From: Dyadobacter sp. MSC1_007
Lineage (GTDB): Bacteria > Bacteroidota > Bacteroidia > Cytophagales > Spirosomataceae
NCBI RefSeq assembly: GCF_023667495.1
Contig: NZ_JAMOZL010000001.1
Coordinates: forward strand, 248,001 to 312,000
Length of the DNA: 64,000 nt
Direction of reading: 5' to 3'
Shown: positions 17,924 through 25,643 of the stretch, piece after piece
Position numbering within the stretch: the first letter of the stretch is position 1
Layout: the number at the start of each line of letters is the position of its first letter
The notes under the pieces: model-generated
Told to the model about the DNA's origin: nothing
Seen by the model: only the letters and a program-made list of their open reading frames with translations
Database searches by the model: none
Position numbers and translations under genes: made by a program

Positions 17924-18163
17924 ATGAATTCCAAACTGGTCCGGACTATATTGATAGCGCTTGCGCTCGGATTTTTAGTAGTATGGGTACTCGAATTCCG
18001 GCGTGCCGGCCTTTTTGAAAGCTACTGGCTTTTATTATTAAGCATTATTTCTCTGTTGGGCTTCCAGTTCAGCAGGTTAAAAGCTGCCACAACGGCGAAG
18101 AAAGAGTCCAAAGAAGTGCCTGTCGCGACGAGGCAGAAATCCGCTAAATCCCACAAGAAATGA
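17924..18163 (+). CDS. Small two-helix membrane protein of unknown function
   Basis: A 79-residue protein with two hydrophobic stretches (about residues 7-23 and 33-48) and a basic Lys/Ser-rich tail that probably faces the cytoplasm. I do not recognise a family. Its stop overlaps the start of the following CBS-domain gene in an ATGA arrangement, so the two are translationally coupled and the small protein may assist or regulate the larger one. Confidence 0.75.
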   Translation: MNSKLVRTILIALALGFLVVWVLEFRRAGLFESYWLLLLSIISLLGFQFSRLKAATTAKKESKEVPVATRQKSAKSHKK

Positions 18164-19374
18164 ATGCGCTGCTGCTGGCTGTTACGATTCTGTTCTTTAT
18201 CCTGGCCGGCTATTATGGGGCTGTGAGATCGGTGCTGCTCGACGTCTGGATCGATCGTTATTCATTAAGACATGAGAAGTCGGACGAGGTGGCGCAAACA
18301 CTCTATTGGCGCCGAATCCTGCGCATGATACGCCTGCTTACGGTTGCATTGGGCAGTTTAATGGCAGTTTTGACTGTATTTCCATTGCTCACGCTGGACT
18401 CCGGCGCACTCAACTGGCTGGTGCTTTTTGCGCTTTTCGGCGGTTTGGCCGTTTTGTGGATGGCGTCGTATAGCAGCTGGGTGAAGGTCGGCCGAAACTT
18501 TCCGAAAATACTGGATCTGAAAGCATTCCCCGTAAGGTTTGGCGAGTGGCTGATGACACCGCTTTACTGGGTGATAGAGCCATTTGTGAAGGAGAATATC
18601 CTGAATCCCTCGCTGCGTGACGATATTATCTCTGCCGACGACCCCGACTTCGACGATCACAGCATCGAAGAGCGGATGTTTATCAACGCATTGGATTTCA
18701 AAGATTTAAGGATCAGGGACTGCATGATTCCCCGGACAGAAATATCGGCGGTCAACGTCAATGCCACCATCGAGGATTTGCGAACTGCATTTATGTCGAG
18801 CGGGCACTCCAAAATCATCGTGCATAAGGAATCGGTCGATGAAGTGCTCGGATATTGCCATGCGTTATCGCTTTTCAAAAAGCCGAAAGAAATAAGCAAC
18901 ATTATTACACCGATCCTTATCGTACCTGAGGCAATGCCTGCACGAGACCTGATGTTGCGTTTTTTGGAAGAAAGAAGAAGTATCGCCCTGGTTGTGGACG
19001 AATTTGGAGGGACTTCCGGACTTGTCAGCGTGGAGGACGTGGTAGAGCAGATTTTCGGGGAGATACAGGATGAATATGACACGACCGAGGATTGGACGGA
19101 AAGGAAGCTCGACGATCACAATTACATGCTCAGTGCGCGCCACGAATTGGATTATCTGAACGAAAAATACGGATGGGAGCTGCCGGAAGGAGATTATGAC
19201 ACGTTAGCCGGAATGCTGATCCATTTTTATGGCGATTTGCCAGATGAAAATGAAATTGTCGACATTCCACCCTATTCGTTTCAAATTGTGTCTGTACAAG
19301 ATACCCGCATTGAATTAGTAAAACTGACATTGGAAGACAGGGAACGCAAAAGTGAGCGCCCCGGTCATAACTAA
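18160..19374 (+). CDS. CBS-domain membrane protein, CorC/HlyC (CNNM) family
   Basis: A 404-residue protein. The N-terminus has about three or four membrane segments (1-145) in the place of a DUF21 domain, followed by two CBS motifs (RDCMIPRTEISAVNV near 186-200 and the IITPILIVPEAMPARDLML segment near 247-265), DEFGGTSGLVSVEDVVEQIFGE, and a C-terminal CorC_HlyC domain (YDTLAGMLIHFYGDLP). The family includes Mg2+/Co2+ efflux proteins and the gliding-associated GldE branch. GldE is possible but cannot be settled without gldD nearby. Its start overlaps the small membrane protein gene. Confidence 0.87.
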   Translation: MNALLLAVTILFFILAGYYGAVRSVLLDVWIDRYSLRHEKSDEVAQTLYWRRILRMIRLLTVALGSLMAVLTVFPLLTLDSGALNWLVLFALFGGLAVLWMASYSSWVKVGRNFPKILDLKAFPVRFGEWLMTPLYWVIEPFVKENILNPSLRDDIISADDPDFDDHSIEERMFINALDFKDLRIRDCMIPRTEISAVNVNATIEDLRTAFMSSGHSKIIVHKESVDEVLGYCHALSLFKKPKEISNIITPILIVPEAMPARDLMLRFLEERRSIALVVDEFGGTSGLVSVEDVVEQIFGEIQDEYDTTEDWTERKLDDHNYMLSARHELDYLNEKYGWELPEGDYDTLAGMLIHFYGDLPDENEIVDIPPYSFQIVSVQDTRIELVKLTLEDRERKSERPGHN

Positions 19375-19403
19375 CCTTTAACCAAAATACCACCATAACT
19401 CCT

Positions 19404-20297
19404 ATGACCGCGCTTTTCCGGATTCTGTTTGTCCTTTTTTTAATACAAAATATGGCCTTCGCACAGCAGACGAAGCTGAAATTTGAAATAGAAACCATTA
19501 GTAAGCAAGCTAAGGGTATTGTCGGAGTAGGAGTAATGGATTTGAAAACCGGGGAGACGCTGCTGATCAATCAGGATCACAAATTCCCGATGCAGAGTAC
19601 GTTCAAATTTCCTCTGGCAATTGCCATTCTGGATTTGGTGGATAAAGGGAAATACAAACTTGACCAGTCCATTCACGTCACCCAAGCAAAACTGGATCAG
19701 GACACGCATAGCCCGATGCGCGACAAACACGCGAAAAAGGATTTCGATATTACCATAGGCGAACTGCTGGCCTATTCGGTGTCCGAAAGTGATAACAATG
19801 CCTGCGATATCCTTTTCGAACTTGCAGGAGGAACCGGGAAAGTGAATGACTATATTCATTCGCTGGGTGTTAAAGACATTGCGATTGTGGCGACGGAGAA
19901 AGAAATGGCAGCCGGCTGGGAGGTTCAGTACGGCAACTATGCCCGACCTTCGGCATTTCTGCAACTGTTGCAAATCGCTTATGAGCGCAAGAACTTGTCC
20001 AAAACCAGTCACGATTACCTTTGGAAGACTTTGATTGAAGGGCCTACGGGATTAAAAAGGATAAAAGGGTTACTTCCAAAAGGCACAGAAGTGGCGCACA
20101 AAACGGGCACTTCCAGCACTAATGACAAGGGAATATCCGCCGCAACCAACGATGCGGGCATTATCAGACTACCTAACGGAAAAGATATAGCGGTTGTGGT
20201 GTTCGTCTCCGATGCCACCGCAAACATGGAAACGCGTGAACTGGTGATAGCACAGATCGCAAAAGCCGCGTGGGACTACTATGGCGGTCGCCAGTAA
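19404..20297 (+). CDS. Class A beta-lactamase, subclass A2 (PER/CfxA/CGA-like)
   Basis: A 297-residue serine hydrolase with a signal peptide (MTALFRILFVLFLIQNMAFA). All class A motifs are intact: STFK at 65-68 (nucleophile Ser65), SDN at 129-131, TEKEM at 164-168 (Glu165 as general base), QYGNY near 175-179 and KTG at 233-235. The spacing and the ATEKEM...QYGNY and GLKRIKGLLPKGTEVAHKTG blocks closely resemble PER-, CfxA- and CGA-type enzymes of Bacteroidota. It should hydrolyse penicillins or cephalosporins in the periplasm. It follows the CorC-like gene by 29 bases; no mobile element or LysR-type regulator flanks it, so it looks like a native chromosomal gene. Confidence 0.92.
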   Translation: MTALFRILFVLFLIQNMAFAQQTKLKFEIETISKQAKGIVGVGVMDLKTGETLLINQDHKFPMQSTFKFPLAIAILDLVDKGKYKLDQSIHVTQAKLDQDTHSPMRDKHAKKDFDITIGELLAYSVSESDNNACDILFELAGGTGKVNDYIHSLGVKDIAIVATEKEMAAGWEVQYGNYARPSAFLQLLQIAYERKNLSKTSHDYLWKTLIEGPTGLKRIKGLLPKGTEVAHKTGTSSTNDKGISAATNDAGIIRLPNGKDIAVVVFVSDATANMETRELVIAQIAKAAWDYYGGRQ

Positions 20298-20320
20298 ATA
20301 GCATTAACTAACAGGAACCA

Positions 20321-20941
20321 GTGCGCATTACAGTCGATAAAATAGGTAAGAAGTTTATCAAGGAATGGATCGTCAGGAATGCGAGCTTCGAGCTTGCGGC
20401 GGGCGGGAAATATGTATTTGTAGGGCCAAATGGAAGTGGGAAATCGACTTTATTGCAATTACTGACCGGCATAATTCCGGTTTCAGAAGGGACGATCCGC
20501 TACACCGGAACCGACGAAAAGGATATTGAAACAGACCATTGGTACAAACACCTGGTGATCGCCGCTCCCTATCTTGAATTGATTGAAGAATTTACATTAC
20601 GTGAGCAGATCGAGTTTCATAGCAAGTTCAAACCTTTCAAAAAAGGGATGTCTGCAAGCGATTTTGAGGACTTTATCCAGCTTTCCCATGCCAGCGGGAA
20701 AACCATCCGGCATTTCTCGTCGGGTATGAAACAGCGGGTGAAACTGGGGCTTGCATTCCTTTCGGATGTGCCAGTGGTTTTTCTGGATGAGCCAACGACT
20801 AATTTGGATGTGCAAGGGATCAAATGGTACCTCGATCACGTCATAGATCATACTCAGGACCAGCTTGTTCTGCTCGGTTCCAATGTAGAACAGGAATACG
20901 GATTTTGTGAAAATATCATCTCGGTTTCTGCGTTCAAATAG
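20321..20941 (+). CDS. ABC transporter ATP-binding protein, lone
   Basis: A 206-residue ABC ATPase with GPNGSGKST (Walker A), FSSGMKQRVKLG (signature), VVFLDEPT (Walker B). The start is GTG at 20321, 23 bases after the beta-lactamase gene; no closer ATG gives an intact first strand. The H-loop region is degenerate (LLGSNVEQE replaces the usual S-H-D). No permease is adjacent, so its partner is unknown. Its 3' end is 20 bases from the large T9SS cargo gene, possibly one transcript. Confidence 0.9.
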   Translation: MRITVDKIGKKFIKEWIVRNASFELAAGGKYVFVGPNGSGKSTLLQLLTGIIPVSEGTIRYTGTDEKDIETDHWYKHLVIAAPYLELIEEFTLREQIEFHSKFKPFKKGMSASDFEDFIQLSHASGKTIRHFSSGMKQRVKLGLAFLSDVPVVFLDEPTTNLDVQGIKWYLDHVIDHTQDQLVLLGSNVEQEYGFCENIISVSAFK

Positions 20942-20961
20942 AAAAACCCGCAGTACGGACT

Positions 20962-23900
20962 ATGCAGAAAACTCTACGACTACTGCTTCTATCATGCGTC
21001 ATTCTTCTCTGTAAAGCCGGTATTTCGCTGGCTGGCGGAATGCATTTTATCGAAAACCGCGGACAGTGGGACAAAGACATTTTGTTCAGGGCCGAGATTC
21101 CCGGCGGTTTTCTCTTTCTCAAAAATCAATCCCTCGTATATGTGCTTTATGACGCAGCAAAAGTTGCGCGAATGCACGCGGGCAAGGGTGGCGCATCGGC
21201 CATTGCCAAAGAATCGGGCAGTCTGGATGGCATTCCGGCGCACGGGGTAGAGGTGATGTTTCAAAATGCTTCCAATGTAGTAAAACTTGTTCCTGCGAAG
21301 GCAATTGGAACACGGTACAGCTATTTTTTGGGCCAAAATGCTGGGGGCTGGGCGGGTGACGTTGGTGGATATCAGGAAGTGATTTACCAGAATATTTATC
21401 CGGGCATTAACCTGCGCATTTACCTCAATCAGTTCAAATTAAAATACGAATTTATCGTCAGCGCCGGTGCCGATCCTTCCCGGATCAGTATCAAATACAA
21501 TGGGGCGGACAAAGTTGTTTTGAATGAAGCCGGTCAAATCGTTATCAAAACCTCGGTAGGAGAATTCCGGGAGGCTGAGCCCTATTCTTTTCAAGAGGTC
21601 AATGCACGGACAACCGACGTTGCATCCGCATTTGAGCTTGCCTCCGACAATACCGCGCGTTTTGTCCTTCCAAAAGGCTACGATAAAAACGCACCGCTGA
21701 CGATTGATCCTGAACTGATTTTTTCAACTTATTCTGGCTCAGCAGCAGACAATTGGGGCCACACGGCGACCTACGACAGCGAAGGGAACCTGTATTCAGG
21801 GGGCACTACTTTTGGTGCCAATTTCCCGGCTACGGTTGGGGCATTTCAGGTTAAGTTTGAAGGGTTGGTTGATGTTGCTTTAATGAAATTTACGCCAGAT
21901 GGCAGCAAGTTGGTTTATGCCACATTCCTGGGCGGGAGCAGTACCGATCTGCCTACGAGTCTGATTGTTAACAGCAAAAAAGAATTACTGATCCTGGGCA
22001 CGACTGCTTCCAAGAACTTTCCCGTGCGTACAAACGCCTTTCAAACTGTATTTGGCGGTGGAATAAGGACAGTGCCGATTGCGGGATTGGATATGACCAA
22101 CGGCAGCGACATTTTTATATCCAAACTTAGTGCTGACGGTAAGCAACTCACCGCATCCACATTTGCTGGCGGCAGCGGGAACGACGGTGTGAGCGTGTCG
22201 GATATTGCTGTCATAAGGAATTACGGGGACAGTTTTCGCGGAGAAATAGGAGTGGACAATGCGGATAATGTGTATGTGGTTTCATCCACCAATTCACCCA
22301 ATTTCCCAACGAAAAATGCACCTCAAAGCAAATTGGCGGGTGATCAGGATGGGGTTGTGCTGAAACTTGCACCCGAACTGAATAACCTGATATGGTCTAC
22401 ATATTTGGGTGGAGATAAATGGGACGCAGCTTATTCGCTGAAATTGTCTTCAAATGGCGAAATCTACGTAGCTGGTATCTCGCAAAGTGCCACATTACCA
22501 ACCAAGACGGGCACTTATCAGCAGCAGTTGAAAGGGTCGGAGGATGGGTTTGTTGCCAGATATGCCAACGATCAGCTGTCGGCATTGACTTATCTTGGCA
22601 CTGATAAGGAAGATGGCGCGTACCTCCTCGACCTCGACCCAGGTAACAATGTGTATGTTTACGGACTCACAACCGGTAATTATCCGGTAAGTCAGGGAGT
22701 TTACCAGAATGCAAAAAGCAGCCAGTTTATTCACGCGCTGGACGCCAATTTATCCAAAACCATATTTTCAACCGTGATAGGCTCGGGTAGGGGGACGCCG
22801 GACATTTCACCGACGGCGTTTCTGGTCAGTGAATGCGGCAATATTTACATTGCTGGCTGGGGCGGAAATGTGAACCAGGGAACCGGTAATAATGAAGAAA
22901 GCAGCACATTCGATCTCGTGGTGACGGAAGATGCCATTCAGCCAACCACAAACGGAAATAACTTTTACATTGCTATTCTGGAACAAGGCGCAAAGTCGCT
23001 GTTGTATGCCACGTTTTTCGGCAGCCTGAGCAGGGATACCGGCATCCAGGGCGACCATGTCGACGGCGGTACGAGTCGTTTTGACAAAAATGGGACGATT
23101 TATCACGCTACCTGCGCATGCGGAGGCAGTCATTTCCCAGCCACACCACAGGCCTGGTCGAAAACCAATAACAGCGACAATTGTAACAATGCCGCGTTCA
23201 AGATTGATATCGACCGGTTAAAGGCCGATTTTGATGTTTATGCTGGTCAAACAAAAGACGTGCTGCGCGGTTGTGCGCCACTGGAACTAACATTCATGAA
23301 TACCAGTGAGGGCGGTGTGGACTATATCTGGGAAGTGGCCGGAAACACTATTTCCCGTGAAGACGATCAGGCAGAATACACTTTTACAAAACCCGGCGAA
23401 TATATCGTCACATTAAAAGCTTACAACCGGCTGAGCTGCAAGCGCGTGGACGTGGCCGAGAAGAAAATCATCGTCGAGACGCTGAATACAAAAATTATGG
23501 GCGACACCGCTGTTTGCGAAAATAGTTCGGTGAAACTGATGGCTGGGGGTGGAACACAGTACAAATGGTCTCCGGCGGTTGGTCTGGATAACCCTTCCAG
23601 CGCGACGCCTATCGCTGTGATAAAAGAAACTACCGAATATTCTGTCGAGATCAGTAGCAATGCAGGTTGTAAAGTCACTGAAAAGGTGAAGGTTGCAGTG
23701 CAAAAGAAAACGGATTTCGTGGATATGCCTGATACCGAGGTATGTCAGGGCGCAACAGTAACTTTGACGGTTTCCGGTGAAGCGCCGCAATACAAATGGC
23801 ATGCGACCACAGGACTGGAAGAGACGATCGGCAAATCGGTAACGGTGAAGCCCTCCAAAACGACTACTTATGTCATTGAGGGGCTTTATACGGACGGTTG

Positions 23901-24420
23901 CCGCCCGCTCCGGGAGATCACCGTGAAAGTAGACGAATCCTATGCGCCCGATTTCGAGATAGTACAATCCGACGGAGCTTGTAACGAGCCTTTTACCTAC
24001 GCGATGAATAACAAAACGCCCAATGCGCAGCGTTACGAATGGAATCTGGGCACCGGCAATCCCGTTACTGACCCCAATGTGAAAGAATATGTTTACGAAA
24101 CGCCCGGAGAGTATACCATTACTTTAACCGCGTACAATGCAGCTGGATGCGCATTAACGGCTTCCAAAAAGATCACCGCAGCTCCTGCATTTACATTAAG
24201 CAATGTGATCACCCCAAATGGTGATGGCAAGAATGACTTTTTCATCGTCCCGGCATCGCCTTCATCGCTGGAAATTTTTAACCGCTGGGGAAAGTCTGTT
24301 TTTAAGACTACTGATTACAAAAACGACTGGGGAAAAGGCATTTCCAACGGAACCTATTTGTATGTTGTAGACACGCCACAAGGAAATCACTGCAAAGGCT
24401 GGGTTGAAGTTTTGGAATGA
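20962..24420 (+). CDS. Large secreted protein with SBBP repeats, PKD domains and T9SS type B C-terminus
   Basis: A 1,152-residue exported protein. It has a signal peptide (about 1-24), a DUF7948-like N-terminal domain (HFIENRGQWDKDILFRAE), several beta-propeller-like SBBP repeats (FSTYSGSAADNWGHTATYDS and related blocks, about 250-740), PKD-like Ig domains (from about 780 and again near 1015-1075) and a gliding-motility-associated C-terminal domain (ITPNGDGKNDFF ... FNRWGKSVF). That ending is the type B sorting signal of the type IX secretion system, so the protein is probably placed at or beyond the cell surface. The ligand or function is unknown. It follows the lone ABC ATPase gene by 20 bases. 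Confidence 0.92.
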   Translation: MQKTLRLLLLSCVILLCKAGISLAGGMHFIENRGQWDKDILFRAEIPGGFLFLKNQSLVYVLYDAAKVARMHAGKGGASAIAKESGSLDGIPAHGVEVMFQNASNVVKLVPAKAIGTRYSYFLGQNAGGWAGDVGGYQEVIYQNIYPGINLRIYLNQFKLKYEFIVSAGADPSRISIKYNGADKVVLNEAGQIVIKTSVGEFREAEPYSFQEVNARTTDVASAFELASDNTARFVLPKGYDKNAPLTIDPELIFSTYSGSAADNWGHTATYDSEGNLYSGGTTFGANFPATVGAFQVKFEGLVDVALMKFTPDGSKLVYATFLGGSSTDLPTSLIVNSKKELLILGTTASKNFPVRTNAFQTVFGGGIRTVPIAGLDMTNGSDIFISKLSADGKQLTASTFAGGSGNDGVSVSDIAVIRNYGDSFRGEIGVDNADNVYVVSSTNSPNFPTKNAPQSKLAGDQDGVVLKLAPELNNLIWSTYLGGDKWDAAYSLKLSSNGEIYVAGISQSATLPTKTGTYQQQLKGSEDGFVARYANDQLSALTYLGTDKEDGAYLLDLDPGNNVYVYGLTTGNYPVSQGVYQNAKSSQFIHALDANLSKTIFSTVIGSGRGTPDISPTAFLVSECGNIYIAGWGGNVNQGTGNNEESSTFDLVVTEDAIQPTTNGNNFYIAILEQGAKSLLYATFFGSLSRDTGIQGDHVDGGTSRFDKNGTIYHATCACGGSHFPATPQAWSKTNNSDNCNNAAFKIDIDRLKADFDVYAGQTKDVLRGCAPLELTFMNTSEGGVDYIWEVAGNTISREDDQAEYTFTKPGEYIVTLKAYNRLSCKRVDVAEKKIIVETLNTKIMGDTAVCENSSVKLMAGGGTQYKWSPAVGLDNPSSATPIAVIKETTEYSVEISSNAGCKVTEKVKVAVQKKTDFVDMPDTEVCQGATVTLTVSGEAPQYKWHATTGLEETIGKSVTVKPSKTTTYVIEGLYTDGCRPLREITVKVDESYAPDFEIVQSDGACNEPFTYAMNNKTPNAQRYEWNLGTGNPVTDPNVKEYVYETPGEYTITLTAYNAAGCALTASKKITAAPAFTLSNVITPNGDGKNDFFIVPASPSSLEIFNRWGKSVFKTTDYKNDWGKGISNGTYLYVVDTPQGNHCKGWVEVLE

Positions 24421-24484
24421 CGGTGTATTTTGATAAAGTGATTTTAGGTGCTAATTTTAAGTAAATCAGTTATCAGAGGAAGAG

Positions 24485-24712
24485 ATGGAACGCATTGTCC
24501 TGGAAGTGAACGAAGAAGTGGCCAAAGCCTGGCGAAATTCCCCCGTGCAATTTCGCGAGCGTGTAGAAAAGGATCTGGAATTTCAAATTGCGGAGAAAAT
24601 CCGGCAAGCTGAAAGAAATAATTTTTTTCAACTTTTAGACGAAGTACAGCAACGTGCGGAGACTAAAGGTCTGACTCCTGAAAAACTAGCGAACCTTCTA
24701 AATGATGAATGA
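24485..24712 (+). CDS. Antitoxin-like protein of a PIN toxin pair
   Basis: A 75-residue acidic, helical protein (EVNEEVAKAWRNSPVQFRER at the N-terminus, a coiled-coil-like middle, GLTPEKLANLLNDE at the end). It resembles the small antitoxins found directly upstream of COG1569-type PIN toxins. It overlaps the PIN gene by 11 bases. It should bind and neutralise the toxin and may repress its own promoter; this is inferred from context. Confidence 0.75.
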   Translation: MERIVLEVNEEVAKAWRNSPVQFRERVEKDLEFQIAEKIRQAERNNFFQLLDEVQQRAETKGLTPEKLANLLNDE

Positions 24713-25130
24713 AAGGTTCATCATTGATACTAATACATTAATTAGCGCATTCCTGATCGGCAGCAGCACAACAAGCCGCGCATTCAGGCTAGCATTGGAA
24801 AAAGGAGAGTTAGTCACGACACATGCTATAAAGAGGGAGATTGCTGATGTCTTCATGCGTAGAAAATTCGATCGCTATATTGTCATGGAAGATCGCATAA
24901 AAATTCTTTCATATATGGAAAGTCAGTTTGTGGAGTGGACGGGGCCAATTGAAAAAATTACTTTATGCAGAGATGCAAAGGACGATAAGTTTTTGGAGCT
25001 GGCTGCCGCATGTAATGCATCATGTATTATTACAGGAGATAAAGACTTACTGGATCTTCACCCCTTTAGAAAAACGTTAATATTAAATTCCGCGGACTTT
25101 TTGGAACACTTCAAAACCAGTATACTATGA
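24702..25130 (+). CDS. PIN-domain toxin, COG1569 family
   Basis: A 142-residue PIN-domain protein. The acidic metal-binding residues are seen as IDTNTLISAF (Asp near 9), EIADVF (Glu), CRDAKDDKFLELA (two Asp) and ITGDKDLL (Asp). PIN toxins are Mg2+-dependent ribonucleases. It pairs with the antitoxin-like gene just upstream and overlaps the following DUF4920 gene by 4 bases (ATGA). Both genes of the pair look more AT-rich than their neighbours, which fits horizontal gain. Confidence 0.88.
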   Translation: MMNERFIIDTNTLISAFLIGSSTTSRAFRLALEKGELVTTHAIKREIADVFMRRKFDRYIVMEDRIKILSYMESQFVEWTGPIEKITLCRDAKDDKFLELAAACNASCIITGDKDLLDLHPFRKTLILNSADFLEHFKTSIL

Positions 25131-25567
25131 AAACACTATTAGCGATTTTAGTAACTGTTCTAGCATTTTCAGCCACACATGCGCAGCATTTTGGTAAGGA
25201 AATAAATGATGAGAAGGCGATTGAGGCTAATGCACTTCCTGCCAAAATGGGAGATAAAAGTGAAATGCAGGCCAAAGTGAGTGGTACGGTGGAATCTGTG
25301 TGCCAGGCGAAGGGCTGCTGGATGAAAGTGAAGCTCGATAACGGTGAAACAATGCGCGTGATGTTTAAGGATTACGCCTTTTTTGTTCCGAAAGACATTG
25401 CAGGCAAAACGGTAGTTTTTGAAGGCGAAGCGCAAAAGAAAACGGTGCCTGTTGAACACCTCCAGCATTATGCGAAAGATGCAGGCCAAAGCAAGGAGGA
25501 AATCGCCAAAATCACCGAGCCGAAGGACGAGCTCACATTCATTGCCGATGGTGTGATCGTGAAATAA
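25127..25567 (+). CDS. DUF4920 protein, exported
   Basis: A 146-residue protein with a signal peptide (MKTLLAILVTVLAFSATHAQ) and the DUF4920 core VESVCQAKGCWMKVKLDNGE, GKTVVFEGEAQKKTVPVE. The CQAKGCW Cys pair may bind a metal or form a disulphide. The function of this Bacteroidota family is not known. The start overlaps the stop of the PIN toxin gene, so it may be translated by coupling to it, an odd pairing that may only reflect insertion of the toxin pair upstream. Confidence 0.85.
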   Translation: MKTLLAILVTVLAFSATHAQHFGKEINDEKAIEANALPAKMGDKSEMQAKVSGTVESVCQAKGCWMKVKLDNGETMRVMFKDYAFFVPKDIAGKTVVFEGEAQKKTVPVEHLQHYAKDAGQSKEEIAKITEPKDELTFIADGVIVK

Positions 25568-25596
25568 TCAGGCTTTCCAAAGTAAGAAATAGAATC

Positions 25597-25637
25597 GTGG
25601 ACACTTTTGTAGCAATACACCGGTGTCCATTTTTTTG
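25597..25637 (+). terminator. Possible terminator after the DUF4920 gene
   Basis: GTGGACAC (25597-25604) pairs with GTGTCCAT (25623-25630), one wobble, with an 18-base loop and a run of seven T following. It ends just before the ATG at 25644. Confidence 0.45.
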
Positions 25638-25643
25638 TTTCCT

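Noticed and set aside
23413-23967. 184-codon minus-strand frame in the T9SS cargo gene
   Set aside because: Arg/His-rich shadow of PKD-domain codons with no family resemblance.
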